Origin: Schizophyllum amplum
Lineage: Eukaryota > Basidiomycota > Agaricomycetes > Agaricales > Schizophyllaceae
Length of the DNA stretch: 64,000 nt
NCBI GenBank assembly: GCA_007026445.1
Contig: VDMD01000009.1
Span: forward strand, 372,001-436,000
Direction of reading: 5' to 3'
The position numbers and the translations under genes were made by a program. Positions 22,361 through 33,666 of this stretch are shown one piece after another. The stretch's first letter is position 1. Each line of letters begins with the position of its first letter. Under the pieces are notes generated by a model. The model saw only the letters and a program-made list of their open reading frames with translations. It was not told where the DNA came from and made no database searches.

Positions 22361-24577
22361 TCACTGGTTCTCAAAACGATGCACATGTTCCCCAAACCGG
22401 GCCGGCCTCGCACTCAGGTGTCGCTCAAAGTCCACGTCCTTGCGGAAGAATCGCCCGCAGCACGCGTAGACCGGGTGCCGGGTGACGTGTTCGAGGTGGT
22501 ACCGCAGGTCCGCCAGCGAGTTGAGCAGAACATCGCAGTAGCCGCAGCGCAAGTCGCGTACCATGCCGGCGGTGAACCAGTGGCGAGTACACAGGACGTC
22601 TGTGTATCAGACGATCGACCAGAATCAGGCAGTCAGGTCGAGGTGCACGAAGTCAGACAGATGAAGAGTACGCACGTGGGTCGTCCATCCAATTAAGATG
22701 ACCAGTCCTGTACGCTGGCGGGGGCGTAGGTATGCGCGGTATGCCTCCATAGATCCCTACGGCGTAGTGGCGCGGCGGCTCCGGAATCGGTGGTGGTGGG
22801 ACGGCCGCTTGGACGGCCTCTGCGCGAGCCTGCCGCTCCTGCTCCCTGTCATCTAGGAGCATCTCTTCGTCCCATAGATCGCAAGGCGGGTCACGCGTGC
22901 ATTGCCCAGGATTGCGACCACGTCCCTTTTTCCATAGTGCTGGAAGAAGAGGTGTGTCATCAGCATGTGCATGTCACGACAGGAGAAGTATACAGACATC
23001 CACATCGAAAACAGAAGTGCGTCCCACAACGGCAAATCATGTGGTTGCAGCCGACAATCAGCTCGACGATGACCTGCACAGGCATCATGAAACGGTTACG
23101 TCTCATTGTGAGCAAGACCGTCAGCGCACCTGGCAATCCGGGCAGCGACGCCAATGTTTCGCCTTATGCATCTGGTCAGCGAGGGCGGGAGGTGTAGATT
23201 GCGTGCGACTTACGCGAGCAAGCTCCAACAAAAGCTGGTCTTCGGGTGAACGTTCGTCTGGAGGTAAAGCCTTTGACTCGAGGTTAGACGAGTCGTACTA
23301 TGTAAGAGTCGTAAGCGCTTGTACCTGGAACTCCTCGCAAGTCAGGTCTGATGGGTCGGGGTTTAGTAAAGACGTGCCGTAGAGGTAGTCACAAGCATAC
23401 CACTATGCCATGCCACTCTGCATGACACGCACATCGTCTGCGTGCAAGACGGGCACTCAGCCATGGGCTCGTCCGTATCCTCGTGCGCTTGCACCAGCGC
23501 CGAGCACTGCTTGTTTGGGCAGTACAGTTTGGGGATGGAGTCCAAGAGCTTCTGCGTATGCCACATCACCATACCCTTCTCAGAAAGCACTCGCTGGGCG
23601 ATGTTGTCCGGAATACCAGTCGGCCAATCCTCGTTGGGGCACTCAGGGCAGCGGATGGGGAAGACCACAGAGCTTGGACCGTTTCCCGTGCCGTCGCCGT
23701 TCGGGTCGAGTTTGGACTTGATGTGCGAGGATAAGCAGTCGATGCAGTACGGATGCTCTTTGGGGCAGGGAAGGCGGAGGCCGAAAGGGAGCTTGTTGGA
23801 GGTATTGGCGGAGTTGGAAGCCGTTATAGGGGAGTAGGTGAGTTGGAAGGCGTCGAGGCAGATGCCGCATACAAGTGCGCCAGTAGGAATGTCGGCGGAG
23901 ACTGCAGAATAACTGAGCGCATATCCTTATATAGTTTCTGTCGTAGCACATACCATTCATCGCATGTACATCATCTGAGACCTTGTCCTTTCCTTTGCCT
24001 TTGCCCTTGTCGTTGGGATCGCGCGACTGGAGTTAAGAACTTAGTAAAACACGGCGGAGATCTGACCAGCACGACATTTACCAGGATCATATCCATCTCG
24101 TCGCGCGACAACATCCTATTGCCGTCAGCTTATGCCCTCAATGAAAAGGGGCTGTGCGTACCCCTCAGCATCTACGTTCATGCCAACATCTCGTCCATCC
24201 TCGTCCTCCGCCTGTAGGCGCTTAGCAAACTCGGCGTCAAGAGCCGCCTTGCGCTCAGCCGCCGCCAGCTTCTGTGCAAACTGAAAGTCGACAGCAATCG
24301 ACGCCTGCTGGGCTGTGCGGAGGTTCTCCGCATACGCGGCGTCGGCGTTCGCGATCTGCTCAGCGAGGTACAGTTCGAGCGCCACCTCTGAATCGCTGGG
24401 ACTGGGAATATTGCGCTTGTAGGTGTTCTTAGGGATACGTCCTGCTGCAAGATGGGAAGCGGCCATCGCCTGGTCTAAATGAATGCGTTCCGCCTCCCTA
24501 GCTGATCGCAAAGCGTCGAGGTCTTGCTCGAGAAGTTGAGCGATAAGGAGCTCGCTGGAGACGTCCGCGGCAGCCAT
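22361..24577 (-). CDS. RBR-type E3 ubiquitin ligase with C-terminal C2H2-like fingers (paralog A)
   Basis: Multi-exon gene starting MAAADVSSELLIAQLLEQ. An N-terminal helical region (about 1-140, rich in Ala, Glu, Gln and Leu) and a Lys-rich linker (NDKGKGKGKGKDKV) precede a complete RBR module. RING1 begins CGICLDAFQLTYSP and continues LPCPKEHPYCIDCLSSHI. The IBR includes YCPNKQCSALV and CPSCTQTMCVSCRVAWHS. RING2 is WRRCPDCQVIVELIVGCNHM followed by CRCGTHFCFRCG, retaining the catalytic-type Cys in VGCNHM. After RDPPCDLWDEE and a Pro-rich stretch, the C-terminus has CGYCDVLLNSLADLRYHL and YACCGRFFRKDVDFERHL, two zinc-finger-like units. RBR ligases move ubiquitin from E2 through this Cys to substrate. 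It is divergently arranged with the PIP5K gene (352 bases between start codons). First intron: 24161-24116. Confidence 0.88.
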
Positions 24578-24929
24578 ACTCGGCGCGATTGTGCTAAGAA
24601 AGGGTGGACGACGATGTCCGAATTGTGATCAAGGGGATGTGGTATCAAATAGAAGCGCAAGATGGGTTTGCGACCGAGGGAGGTTATTGAGTGGGCAAAC
24701 AGAGATCAATAAGTCGGTTCATTGTTTTCGTTGTTTGCTGTTGTGTATTGCTCTTGTTCTTGCACCTTCAGACCTCTTCAGACTTGGGAAAACGGCTGTC
24801 GAGGCCCGAGCGCAAATTCGAATAGAGGTTCAGGTCATCGCTCAACGCAAATCTTCTGGAGCAAATCCGGAGGTTGCTGCCGTCCCATCATCGGCATTCT
24901 CCGCACGTCGCAACTTGTTTCCTACCGTC
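24578..24929. promoter_or_regulatory. Shared divergent promoter of RBR paralog A and PIP5K
   Basis: 352 bases between the two start codons. The plus-strand frame is open upstream to 24591, so a longer PIP5K N-terminus is formally possible, but the residues before 24930 (Cys- and Arg-rich) do not look like protein. Confidence 0.45.
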
Positions 24930-27810
24930 ATGAGCGCCGCCGTTGCACGCTCGCCGCCGTCCGCAACGATGGCGAACAGACCTCCACCATCCTCTATGTC
25001 GGGTATACGTAGCCTATCCGGCCCCTCAGCCGTGCAGGCATCTCGCTCCGCGTCGCCTCCCCCGACGCACTCGAATCGGAGCTCGACGCTCTCCTCGTCC
25101 GCGGCCAGCTTCCAAACAGCAGCTGGGTACAACACCGAAAGCAGGGCGGGCAGCGCGCGCGAGTCGCCCAACACCACCCCGAACCCGGACACCGCAGACG
25201 TCAACCCCCTCCACACCATGGCGCAACAGCAGCAGCAGGTGCATATCCTGAAGGTCAAGGGCGACGTCGTGCAGCTGGGTACCTCCCCTCCGGACTCGCT
25301 GCTACAATCGGTTGGCGACAGACTGAGGCTCAAGCCGCGCTCAGAAACCCCTCCGCCGGCAGCAGAGAAGACGCCGCTAACGGAGAAAGTCTCGCGAATT
25401 GCTAGCGCGACGACGAAGCCCATGCTCGATAAGTCGTTCTCGCGCAAGCCCGAGCCTGCGCACGACAGCTCGGACGCGGTCATCTACGACGAACCAACGT
25501 CCATGGACTCGGACGGGCACCGCCGCAGTACATCCGCGTCGTCCGCCGCGACGTTCAAGCCGACGCCAGCACCCGTCGCCCTGCAGCGCTCCAGCACTAC
25601 CGCGGACCCCCGTCCGTCTCCCTCCATTCGCCCTCACTCCGTCCAAGAGACCGCATCCCAGTCGACCTCCGCCATCCCGGCCCGAGCAAAGCCCGCGCCC
25701 CCATCTTCCCTCCTCGCGCCCCCGACAGCTCACTCCCGCCGGCCCACGCGCCGGAACACGACTGGCTCAGCGCAGAGGCCACGCTTCCCCGTGCCAGCCC
25801 CGCACTCACAGATCACGGCCGACACGGACCTCGCAGACGACATTCAGCTCCATGCGGAGCAGATTCGACGCGAGCGCATGAACAAGCGCGCCAAGCAGGC
25901 GCCGCAGCCCGAGGACAAATTTCTCCTCAAGGAGCGCGACTTCAGCATACCCTTGGCCAAGGGCAAGGAGAAGGAGAAGGATCCGAGGGAAGGGGAGGGG
26001 CCCCTCGTTGGCAACTTGATCGGCGAGGACCACGTCAACTATGTGCTCATGTACAACATGTTGACTGGCATTCGAATTGGCGTGCGTGCTGCACTGTGTA
26101 CTGTTTTCCCATTCTCACATCCTACAGGTCTCCCGCTGTCAAGCCAAGATGAAGCGAGCGCTGACGGATGAGGACTTCACTGCGCAGCACAAGTACTCGT
26201 TCGACATGTATGTCGATCACGTGTAGAACGCATCGCCCGTTGCTGACGTTTGCGCAGTGTCGGAAATGAGTTAACGCCTTCAGTGCACTACGACTTCAAA
26301 TTCAAGGATTACGCACCGTGGGTCTTCCGCGAACTGCGCGAAGACCATTTCCATCTAGACCCAGCCGACTATCTGCTTTCTCTCACCGCCAAGTATATCC
26401 TCTCCGAGCTTGGCTCACCTGGCAAGAGCGGCTCCTTCTTCTACTTCTCCCGTGATTACCGATTCATCATCAAGACCATCCGACATGAGGAGCACAAGTT
26501 CCTGCGCTCCGTGCTCAAGGACTACGTCAATCACGTGCGGTCTAACCCACACACGCTCCTCAGTCGCTTCTACGGCTTGCACCGCGTCAAGATGCCACAT
26601 GGTCGCAAGATACACTTCGTCATCATGAACAACTTGTTCCCTCCGCATCGCGACATACACGAGACGTACGATCTGAAGGGCAGCACGATAGGACGCTATG
26701 CGCAGGAGGATCCTCCGCCACAGCCGGGAGAGAAGCCAAAGTCCAGCAAGGTCCTGAAGGATATCAACTGGATCAAGAAGGGCAGGCGGTTGGAGCTCGG
26801 GCCTGAAAAGCGGGCTCTGTTGACTGAGCAGCTTCGACGAGACAAGGAGTTCTTGAAGAATATTCACGGGTGAGCGAGGGCGAATAGTGATTTTCCGAGA
26901 CGCTCATACCGATGCAGGGAAAATGGCGGCAGGCATGGTGTCATGGATTACAGCTTGCTCGTCGGCATCCACAGCATGGAGCGTGGAAACCGTGATCATG
27001 TCCGACGGAAGACACTAAAAGTCTTCGAGGTGCGCTCATGTGCCCTGTATCTTTGTCAATCATCTTCTCATGCTCTTCTGCAGCCTGAGCTACGGGGCCG
27101 ACGAACCCCCGCAACACACTACAAAGACCCCGCCGAGGCGCACGCCGTCCGCCGAGCCATGCGTCAGAGCGATCCCAAGCAACTGGAGGAGCACGAGCTG
27201 ACGCAGGGGCATCCCACCCACCACCGACGTACATCGACATCGTCAGCGAATGGGCCTGGAAGCCCCGTCAACCAGCCCTCTCAGCCGAAGAGCGTCACTG
27301 TCGACCCACCTGCCTCGGCCCCGGCGGGGCGGACGTCGACCTCATCTACGATGGACGGCCCATCACTGGTGGTGCCGAATCAACAGCCGGTGCCGGAGGA
27401 TGCGTCGCACGGCGCGCTAGGCCCAGCGGACGAACTGCTTGAGGGCGCGTCGCTCGACGAATTATTCCAGGACCGCCAGCACTTCCTGTTTTACCAGGAT
27501 GAGGGTGGGCTGCGCGCGACGGACGAGGGCAACTTGCCGATGGACACAATATACTACCTTGGCGTCATCGATATCCTCACGCCGTACGGGACGACGAAGA
27601 AGGCCGAGCACTTCTGGAAAGGCTTGAAGGCGGATAGGGTAAGTTGTTGCTGTCGCATAATCATGGCTCTCGTATAATCTAACACTCCTGCAGCATAAGA
27701 TCAGTCCGGTACCGCCGTCCGATTATGCGGAGCGGTTCTTCTCCTTCATGAAGACCATCATGCGTAATGGCGGGCAGCCAGAAGACTTCTTGGCGAGCAA
27801 GGACCGATAG
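24930..27810 (+). CDS. MSS4: Phosphatidylinositol-4-phosphate 5-kinase
   Basis: Six exons (24930-26081, 26128-26207, 26258-26869, 26918-27029, 27084-27638, 27694-27810) give 875 residues. The first 350 are a Ser/Pro/Thr-rich disordered region. The kinase core follows: [20 protein letters not shown], the G-loop [19 protein letters not shown] element (here [20 protein letters not shown]) with the ATP-binding Lys in [36 protein letters not shown], the metal-binding [10 protein letters not shown], and near the C-terminus [19 protein letters not shown], the specificity-loop region. It makes PI(4,5)P2 at the plasma membrane, controlling actin and endocytosis in yeast. A low-complexity insertion (about 27130-27420) separates MDYSLL from the IDIL motif. 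The 54-nt intron at 27030-27083 is in frame without a stop, so retention would add 18 residues. Confidence 0.95.
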
Positions 27811-29438
27811 ATCGTATCTAGTCTCTGCATGCGCTACGACCGGATCATTCGGTCGACCACCGCTCACGCTCGCTCGGCCATGGACTTGTCTATCCCAGAC
27901 ATGTACTTGCGTCCGCTCACCCATTGTCACGCTGTACCTAATACCTATCTACGTCGGTCTCGTCCCGCATCTGCATCACATACACCCACTCCCTCCTGCA
28001 TCCCCCATCACATACTCCCACTCCGTCATGCATACACTCTCCTCCGCATCCACAACTTCTCATTTATCTACCGAAAGGTTGACCGTTAATTCACCCCTTA
28101 TTTATGCCCTATTTCATTCCGCCACAGCCCACCGCACCCACTCATACGCTCGTTCACTCCCCACCTTCGTTTCTGCTCCTCTCGCGCTTGTATGTGCGCC
28201 CACGCTCGTTTGCTTGAACCATGCCGTTGGACGGCTCTCCACTCTCCTTTTGTCTGTATATACTCGCGTCTCCCTTCCATTTCTTCGTGTTTGTCTTATC
28301 TTGTCGGTCGGTCGGTTCGCGCTCTTCCCGGATTCATTTATATCATAATGCTGCACCGAATGGACTTGTAGATCCCCATGCTGCCGGTGGAATTGTCTGC
28401 GGTCGGGCTCCTACGTCGGCGTTGGCCTGACCTAGGGAAGGGCTGGTCTCTCGATATGCAATAAAGGACTCTAAACACTGCATACCAACTTCGGCGGATT
28501 CTTGGGTTGCTTGAACGAGGTGCGTTGTAAGTGATGTTGGGATGGTACATGGTCGGTTGGCAGGCAGGGTGCGTTCTCATCTTCTTGTCCGTGAGCTACC
28601 GCTCTCATCAAGCTGATGTATACAGGTGCCGCGAGGTCCACCGCATCTGGCTCCTGCAGACCGCCTTCTCGCTACGCGTGACGGTCACCGGGGAGCTGCA
28701 ACTTATGCCACAGAATCAGCGGTTGGGCTTGAAACATGCGACTGAAGGATGCTATTGGGGCGACCGTTGGTGCAGCCGAGGACTTCGCCTGAACTCGATG
28801 CGAGACGTGCGGAATGGGAGATGGTCTGATTCACGGTCAAGGCATATTCGTGAGGGTGCGGGGCAGAGGAAGCTGGCGACGACGTACTTGCAGCCTGGTC
28901 GCTCAGGACGTAGACGCTCAGGACGGAGACCGTGGGTGTCGGAGGGCCAAACACGTTGAAGGAATTCAGAAGAAGGTAAAAGAAGTGAAGAAGACCGCGC
29001 TCTATACAGTGCGCTCAGACCATCACTGAACATTACCTGCTGCAGTACTCTCAGTGCTCGCTTCATCTGCAGGCAGACAGTGGCGAAGTCGAACCGACCC
29101 GGATCGCTCCAACGCGACAGCCTGGAGGGGCGGCGCAACGGGAACCATGCCGACTTTCATGGGGATACTCGTGCGTGTTTCCACTTGGGCGCTCGCGTGA
29201 AGCCTGCCAAATGACAATAACATTGTAGCGCCACCGGTGCCTTTGCCACAAAAGAAGCTGCAGACTCTTCTACGCAATACATGGAGGGCCTTCTGCGTGG
29301 GATAGTTGCCCTTCTCTTGCGCAAGACTATGGTGCATGTACCGTCCACACCGTCTACACGTGTAGGATGGTCTTCAGGAGGTATAAGAGGTCGCAGTCCT
29401 GATGATGCTTCTCCCCAAACCGTCGTCTCGCCTGCACG
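27811..29438. other. Intergenic; one weak minus-strand candidate
   Basis: Pyrimidine-rich and T-rich for about 600 bases after the PIP5K stop (3' UTR). A minus-strand open stretch at 28954-28703 has Ser/Pro-rich protein-like composition but no motif or clear splice partners, so I do not call it a gene. Confidence 0.35.
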
Positions 29439-31700
29439 ATGTCTGAAGAGACTATCGCCTTTCAGCTCCAAGAGATCATCCGGGACATGGAGCAGACCTC
29501 GCAGGAGCTTCGCGACAGCGAACACTCTACCGATGAGGCCGTACTGGTGTATAGGGCATCCAGAGCAGGCCACCATGCCATGTTAGTGGAAGAATCTCTA
29601 CAGCTGCAAGATCGCTTGCAGCAACTGCAATGGGGAACCGAGGCCGAGCAATTTCAAGTCCAGCAAGCCATGGCGGATTCCTTGGCCACAGCGGGCCACA
29701 AGGTTGCAGGGGACGTTGTTGAGGTGGCAGTGAATCAGAGGCAAGTGATCGTTCAGCGCTTTATATGAATCGGGATATGAACCGGGTATCTGACTTGCTA
29801 CAGATCTGACTCCCCGGTCATATTGAATCCCTCCCTACTGCATGAAAGCCATCCTGTCAATCAAATGGCTAGGCAGCAGGGTACATTTGCCGACAAGGGA
29901 AAGGGTAGAGCGCAAGTGGAGGAACAACGGGGTACGTGCAGTAGGCTGTGAACTCCCGTAGGGTCGTCGTGCCTTTGCTGACTAAGTCTTCAGTGTCGCC
30001 TGGGCCGAGCATACCTTTACCGACCTGTGGTATATGCCTTGAGCCATTCCAACTGACCTACTCCCCTCTTGCCGCGTCGAGTTCCGCCAACACCTCTGAC
30101 AGGTTGTCCTTCGGTCTTCGTCTCCCGTGCAGTGATGCCTATTGCATCGGCTGTTTGTCACGCCATGTCATGTCCAAGATCGACCCTAACGGCGACGGCC
30201 GCGGCGCCAATGCGATGACCAAGGTCTTTCCCATCCCCTGCCCCGGCTGCGCCACGGGAGTCAGTCCTGCTGAAATACCGGACGATATTGCCCGGAGGAT
30301 ACTCACTGCTCAGGATATGCGCTTGTGGAATCGCCAGCTTCTGATTGAGTCGACGGCGCTCAAGATGTACTGCCCAAACAAGCGTTGCTCTGAGCTGATT
30401 CTGGGCATGGATCACGGCGAGAGCAATCGCGCCACCTGCCGGTCTTGCAACCATACCGTATGTTTGCCTTGCAAGTCGTCGTGGCATGATGGTACGGTCT
30501 ACATTGTGATAAGTTTCGACATTACTAATTGAGTCATAGGCATCACCTGCGAGGCCTTTCAGGCGAGTGAAAGCTCGGTACTTACGCGCCCTAGACGCTG
30601 ACGCGTCTGCTCTACTAGATGCTTCCTTCGCACGCGCGATCCCCAGGGGCCCGACAGCTTCTGCAACTTGCTCATGTTCGTCTCCTTGTTCTTCTAACGT
30701 ACTCATCGGCTGACCTCGCCGTCTCCAGAACAACGACTGGCGTCGTTGCCCCCGATGCTTGGTACATGCTCTTCGTCCTGCTCGTACTCAAGATATACAT
30801 GATCATTTTTGCAGATTTTCATCGAGCTAGTGCATGGCTGTAATCATATGTCATGCATTTGCGGGATGCAGTTCTGCTACAAGTGCGGTTGTAAGGAGAC
30901 TTTCGGCCTCTCTTGCTGCGCTATGCATCGATATACTAATCCCGCTATTTTCAGCTCCATGGGGTGCTATAACGCCTACCTCTAATGGCCGCTGCACACG
31001 CGACCCCCCGTGCGATATATGGGACGAAGACCATCTTGTTGCCGACGCCGGCCTTGAAGAAATTCCTGCGGCTTTTGTAGACGTCGATGAAAACCCTGCG
31101 GGTTTTGATGATATCGATGAGATTCCCGCGGCTGTTGAAGATGGACCAGCTCAACCTTATGCGCCCGTACCTGCTATGGGCCCTCCAATTGAGGTCGCTG
31201 TTATCGCCGATAACTATCCAATCGCGCCCCGTTTCCCGATGGGACCACCTTTGGTACCCGCGGCGCATGTCCCTCATGGCAATCTAGTCAATTACAACAG
31301 CTTCAACGTTCACAACTACTTCTTGGTCGGGAATATGGCCAACCCGTCGGCGAACGCGCCATATGCGAACACGGTCCCTCTCCATCCAGCCGACGCGCAG
31401 ACTTCCGGAGTATTCAAGAGTGTCTATGACATGAGAACCTATGAAGATGGTGCGCATCCTGCGGTGCGGAGTGTATGCGATACTGACTGGTCGACGAGCA
31501 GGTACGCATATGCCACGACCATGGCGCTGCTCTTGGTGTCGCCGAGTCAGACATCTGATGGCGGCGCACGTCATGGAAGGTGGGGCCACGTTCTGTACAG
31601 TCGGAACGCACGGCTAAGCCTGTCGCTTCGGTTCACGAGGGCTTCTGATATCGGCCACGCAATTCGCGCGTCCAGTCTGACCCGCGTTCCGTCGCCGTAA
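29439..31700 (+). CDS. RBR-type E3 ubiquitin ligase (paralog B, zinc-finger tail lost)
   Basis: Eight exons (29439-29740, 29804-29931, 29994-30491, 30540-30562, 30619-30675, 30729-30761, 30815-30890, 30955-31700) give 620 residues. It matches paralog A block by block: helical N-terminus, CGICLEPFQLTYSPLAAS, LPCSDAYCIGCLSRHVMSKI, YCPNKRCSELI, CRSCNHTVCLPCKSSWHDG, ITCEAFQ, NDWRRCPRCLIFIELVHGCN followed by HMSCICGMQFCYKCG, and RDPPCDIWDED. The catalytic-type Cys in HGCNHM is kept. Downstream it differs: instead of C2H2-like fingers it has a 30-nt tandem repeat region and a Pro/Asn-rich tail ending without zinc ligands. Two introns (29741-29803, 30563-30618) use GC donors. The gene is transcribed away from PIP5K, on the side opposite paralog A. 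The last 60 residues are the least certain; an unseen 3' intron could alter them. Confidence 0.84.
29741..29803 (+). other. GC-AG intron in RBR paralog B (intron 1)
   Basis: The donor is CAGAG|GCAAGT, a perfect GC-donor consensus, with acceptor CTACAG. Using the GT four bases downstream brings in an immediate stop after splicing. The GC donor gives NQRSDSPVILNP in frame. Confidence 0.72.
30563..30618 (+). other. GC-AG intron in RBR paralog B, GT-AG in paralog A
   Basis: The donor CAG|GCGAGT and acceptor CTACTAG join ITCEAFQ to MLPSHARSPGARQLLQLA, which aligns with CEEFQ-ALPPDERSPEDQLLLELA of paralog A. The homologous intron of paralog A (starting at about 23324 on the minus strand) begins GTACAAG. 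Confidence 0.75.
31059..31143 (+). repeat. 30-nt in-frame tandem repeat in RBR paralog B
   Basis: Units 31059-31088, 31089-31118 and a partial third to 31143 encode EIPAAFVDVD, ENPAGFDDID and EIPAAVED. The acidic decapeptide repeat lies just after the RBR module and is absent from paralog A. Confidence 0.85.
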
Positions 31701-32380
31701 GCCTGTTATCTTCCTACATTCCCACAATCTCCCCAAGTACCACATCGCCACCGCCTCTCCGTTCCTCGATCCCAAAGCCTTGCTTCCTTCCCTCGCCAGG
31801 GTGCTGTTCCACATCTCACGGCTTCTCCCCTCCTTCAAGTGATTCAACCTTTATGATTATGTGTTATATCGCGCGTATGTGGCCGTCGGGGCACAGCCGG
31901 CGCATTATGATCATGAACTTGTATGATTCTCCTATAGTCGATTCTATAGGCACGTTTAATGACATGAAGGCTGTTATAACTAAAGCGATACGAATTAGGA
32001 AGCATTATTGGTATCAGGACCATCTGCTGAGCAGTCACGGGTGGCCGATCCAGGGAGCACGATTTCTGAGCCATCTCCGATGGCGGAGCGCCGTCAGCGT
32101 TCAGTTCGTTCAGGTTGAGCATCGGCGTTCCCGGACTCGGACACAAACATACAGGCTTCCGCCGCAGTGCTGAGGGTCCCGGTCATTGTCGAACGCTTAG
32201 TGATCGATAAGGCGCTGCAACGCAAGGTTCGTGATCAATTAGTCAGACATGGCCGATGTCCTGCAGGTCACGCTGAATACGGTGGGAGTATGCCACCTGG
32301 CAGCGAGTAGCATATTTAAGAAGCGAAGTCAGCACGATCGCAATCCTACTGGCCTTTGTATCCTCCCATTAGTTAAAAAG
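31701..32380. other. Intergenic with GFA gene 1 promoter
   Basis: Pyrimidine-rich 3' UTR-like sequence at the left. A TATTTAAG element at 32313-32320 lies about 60 bases before the GFA start. No gene seen. Confidence 0.4.
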
Positions 32381-32846
32381 ATGCCTACCGGAGGTTGCTT
32401 CTGCGGCGCGGTGCGCTATACCTACACCGGCGAACCTGCAGGCAAAGTAAGCTCCTCGCGGGTGTGTTCATCGAGCAAGCCACTCACTCTTCCACCACTT
32501 GCAGGCCATTTGTCATTGCCTCGACTGCCGCAAAATTAGCGGGACCACCTACAGCACCAATGTCCTCATCCCCGCCGACGCCCTCACCCTCACCGCTGGC
32601 ACTCCCAAGACGTATTCGTGCGTAGGCGGCTCCGGCAAACCTATCACCAACTTCCTGTGCGGAGACTGCGGGTCAACGATGTGGCGCGAGATCGCTGCTT
32701 ACCCAGGGATGAAGGTAGTGAAGGCGGGGACGCTGGACGCTGTCGACGCGCTGGATCTGGCGAAGCCGGAGACAGAACTTTTTGTGACGCGGAGGACGAA
32801 GTGGGTGCAGGAAGTCCAGGGTGTGGCACAAAAAGAGCAGATGTAA
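32381..32846 (+). CDS. GFA/CENP-V domain zinc protein, copy 1
   Basis: Two exons (32381-32446, 32505-32846) give 135 residues, the normal length for a single GFA domain. Zinc-ligand motifs are all present: GGCFCGAVRYTYTGEPAGK at the N-terminus, AICHCLDCRKISGT, and FLCGDCGSTMWRE. The family (glutathione-dependent formaldehyde-activating/CENP-V fold) coordinates structural and often catalytic zinc; members include S-(hydroxymethyl)glutathione synthases, though most fungal members have no proven substrate. The C-terminus (ELFVTRRTKWVQEVQG) matches the usual fungal pattern. It lies 820 bases upstream of a second copy in the same orientation with the intron at the same position. Confidence 0.9.
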
Positions 32847-33666
32847 TGGCGAAGAATCTGGTGCACGCCAACGGGCGGGAGTTCGATCTATTTGCCAGGC
32901 TTTCGTTGGCTCATGATGCATGGTTGGTCAATGACCAGTACTACTACCGCTATCCAGGCAGGGGCCGCGGCGCCGAGGAGTCATAACAAAGACGTCACAG
33001 ACAGGAAGACAGAAGAGCGAGCCTTAAAGCTGCAAGTGATCTGCTGCACGATGGATCATGATGCGCACAAGCAGGTGCCACCAGGGAAGAGTCAGGGTGA
33101 TGCAAGGGTGATGTTCGGAATTAAGGCCGTGGGAATCGATGCACGTGCTGTCAACTACTTGTTCTCGGCCTCTGAAACTTTAGTTGTTGACCCTCGATTC
33201 GTCACCATGTACTAAGCCCCAACTTCCGAGAGCAGCTTCTGTACCGTGGAACGGAGCAGCTTGGTTTGCCCTCTATTGACTTACAATGAAACCCCCTACA
33301 GGTTAAGACGGTTCGCGATCGCTGCCATATTTTCTTCGATTGCCATCTTCTCCTGGAAGCGCATCTTCTCTGTCCCTCGTCCGCATCTTGCCTGCCTTTG
33401 GAACATCGGTGTTCAGCGCTCAAAATCCTTATATTCTGCGTCAGATCCTCCAGCACACGTCAACGTTGCGTCAACGAGCTAGTCGCATCGTTCTCGTGGC
33501 AGTGGCATGTGAGCTGTTCTCCGATGCATAAAATCAAGGCGCAAGTCAAGCTCTAGTGTCCATCCTTTTTGCCCTTTAAGATCCGGGCCTCTATAGTCCG
33601 GCATAGACTCGCTCGCTCGCCCCCATCCGCTCACCTTCCTGACTTGTGAGACTTCTCGCCTTCACC
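32847..33666. other. Spacer between the tandem GFA genes
   Basis: Holds the 3' region of copy 1 and the promoter of copy 2. No gene seen. Confidence 0.4.

Noticed and set aside
24591..24929. Upstream in-frame extension of the PIP5K ORF
   Set aside because: Cys/Arg-rich residues unlike the rest of the N-terminus, and it would overlap the promoter shared with the RBR gene, starting only 14 bases from the other start codon.
28703..28954. Minus-strand 83-codon frame between PIP5K and RBR paralog B
   Set aside because: Protein-like composition but no partner exons, motif or signal peptide that I can identify.
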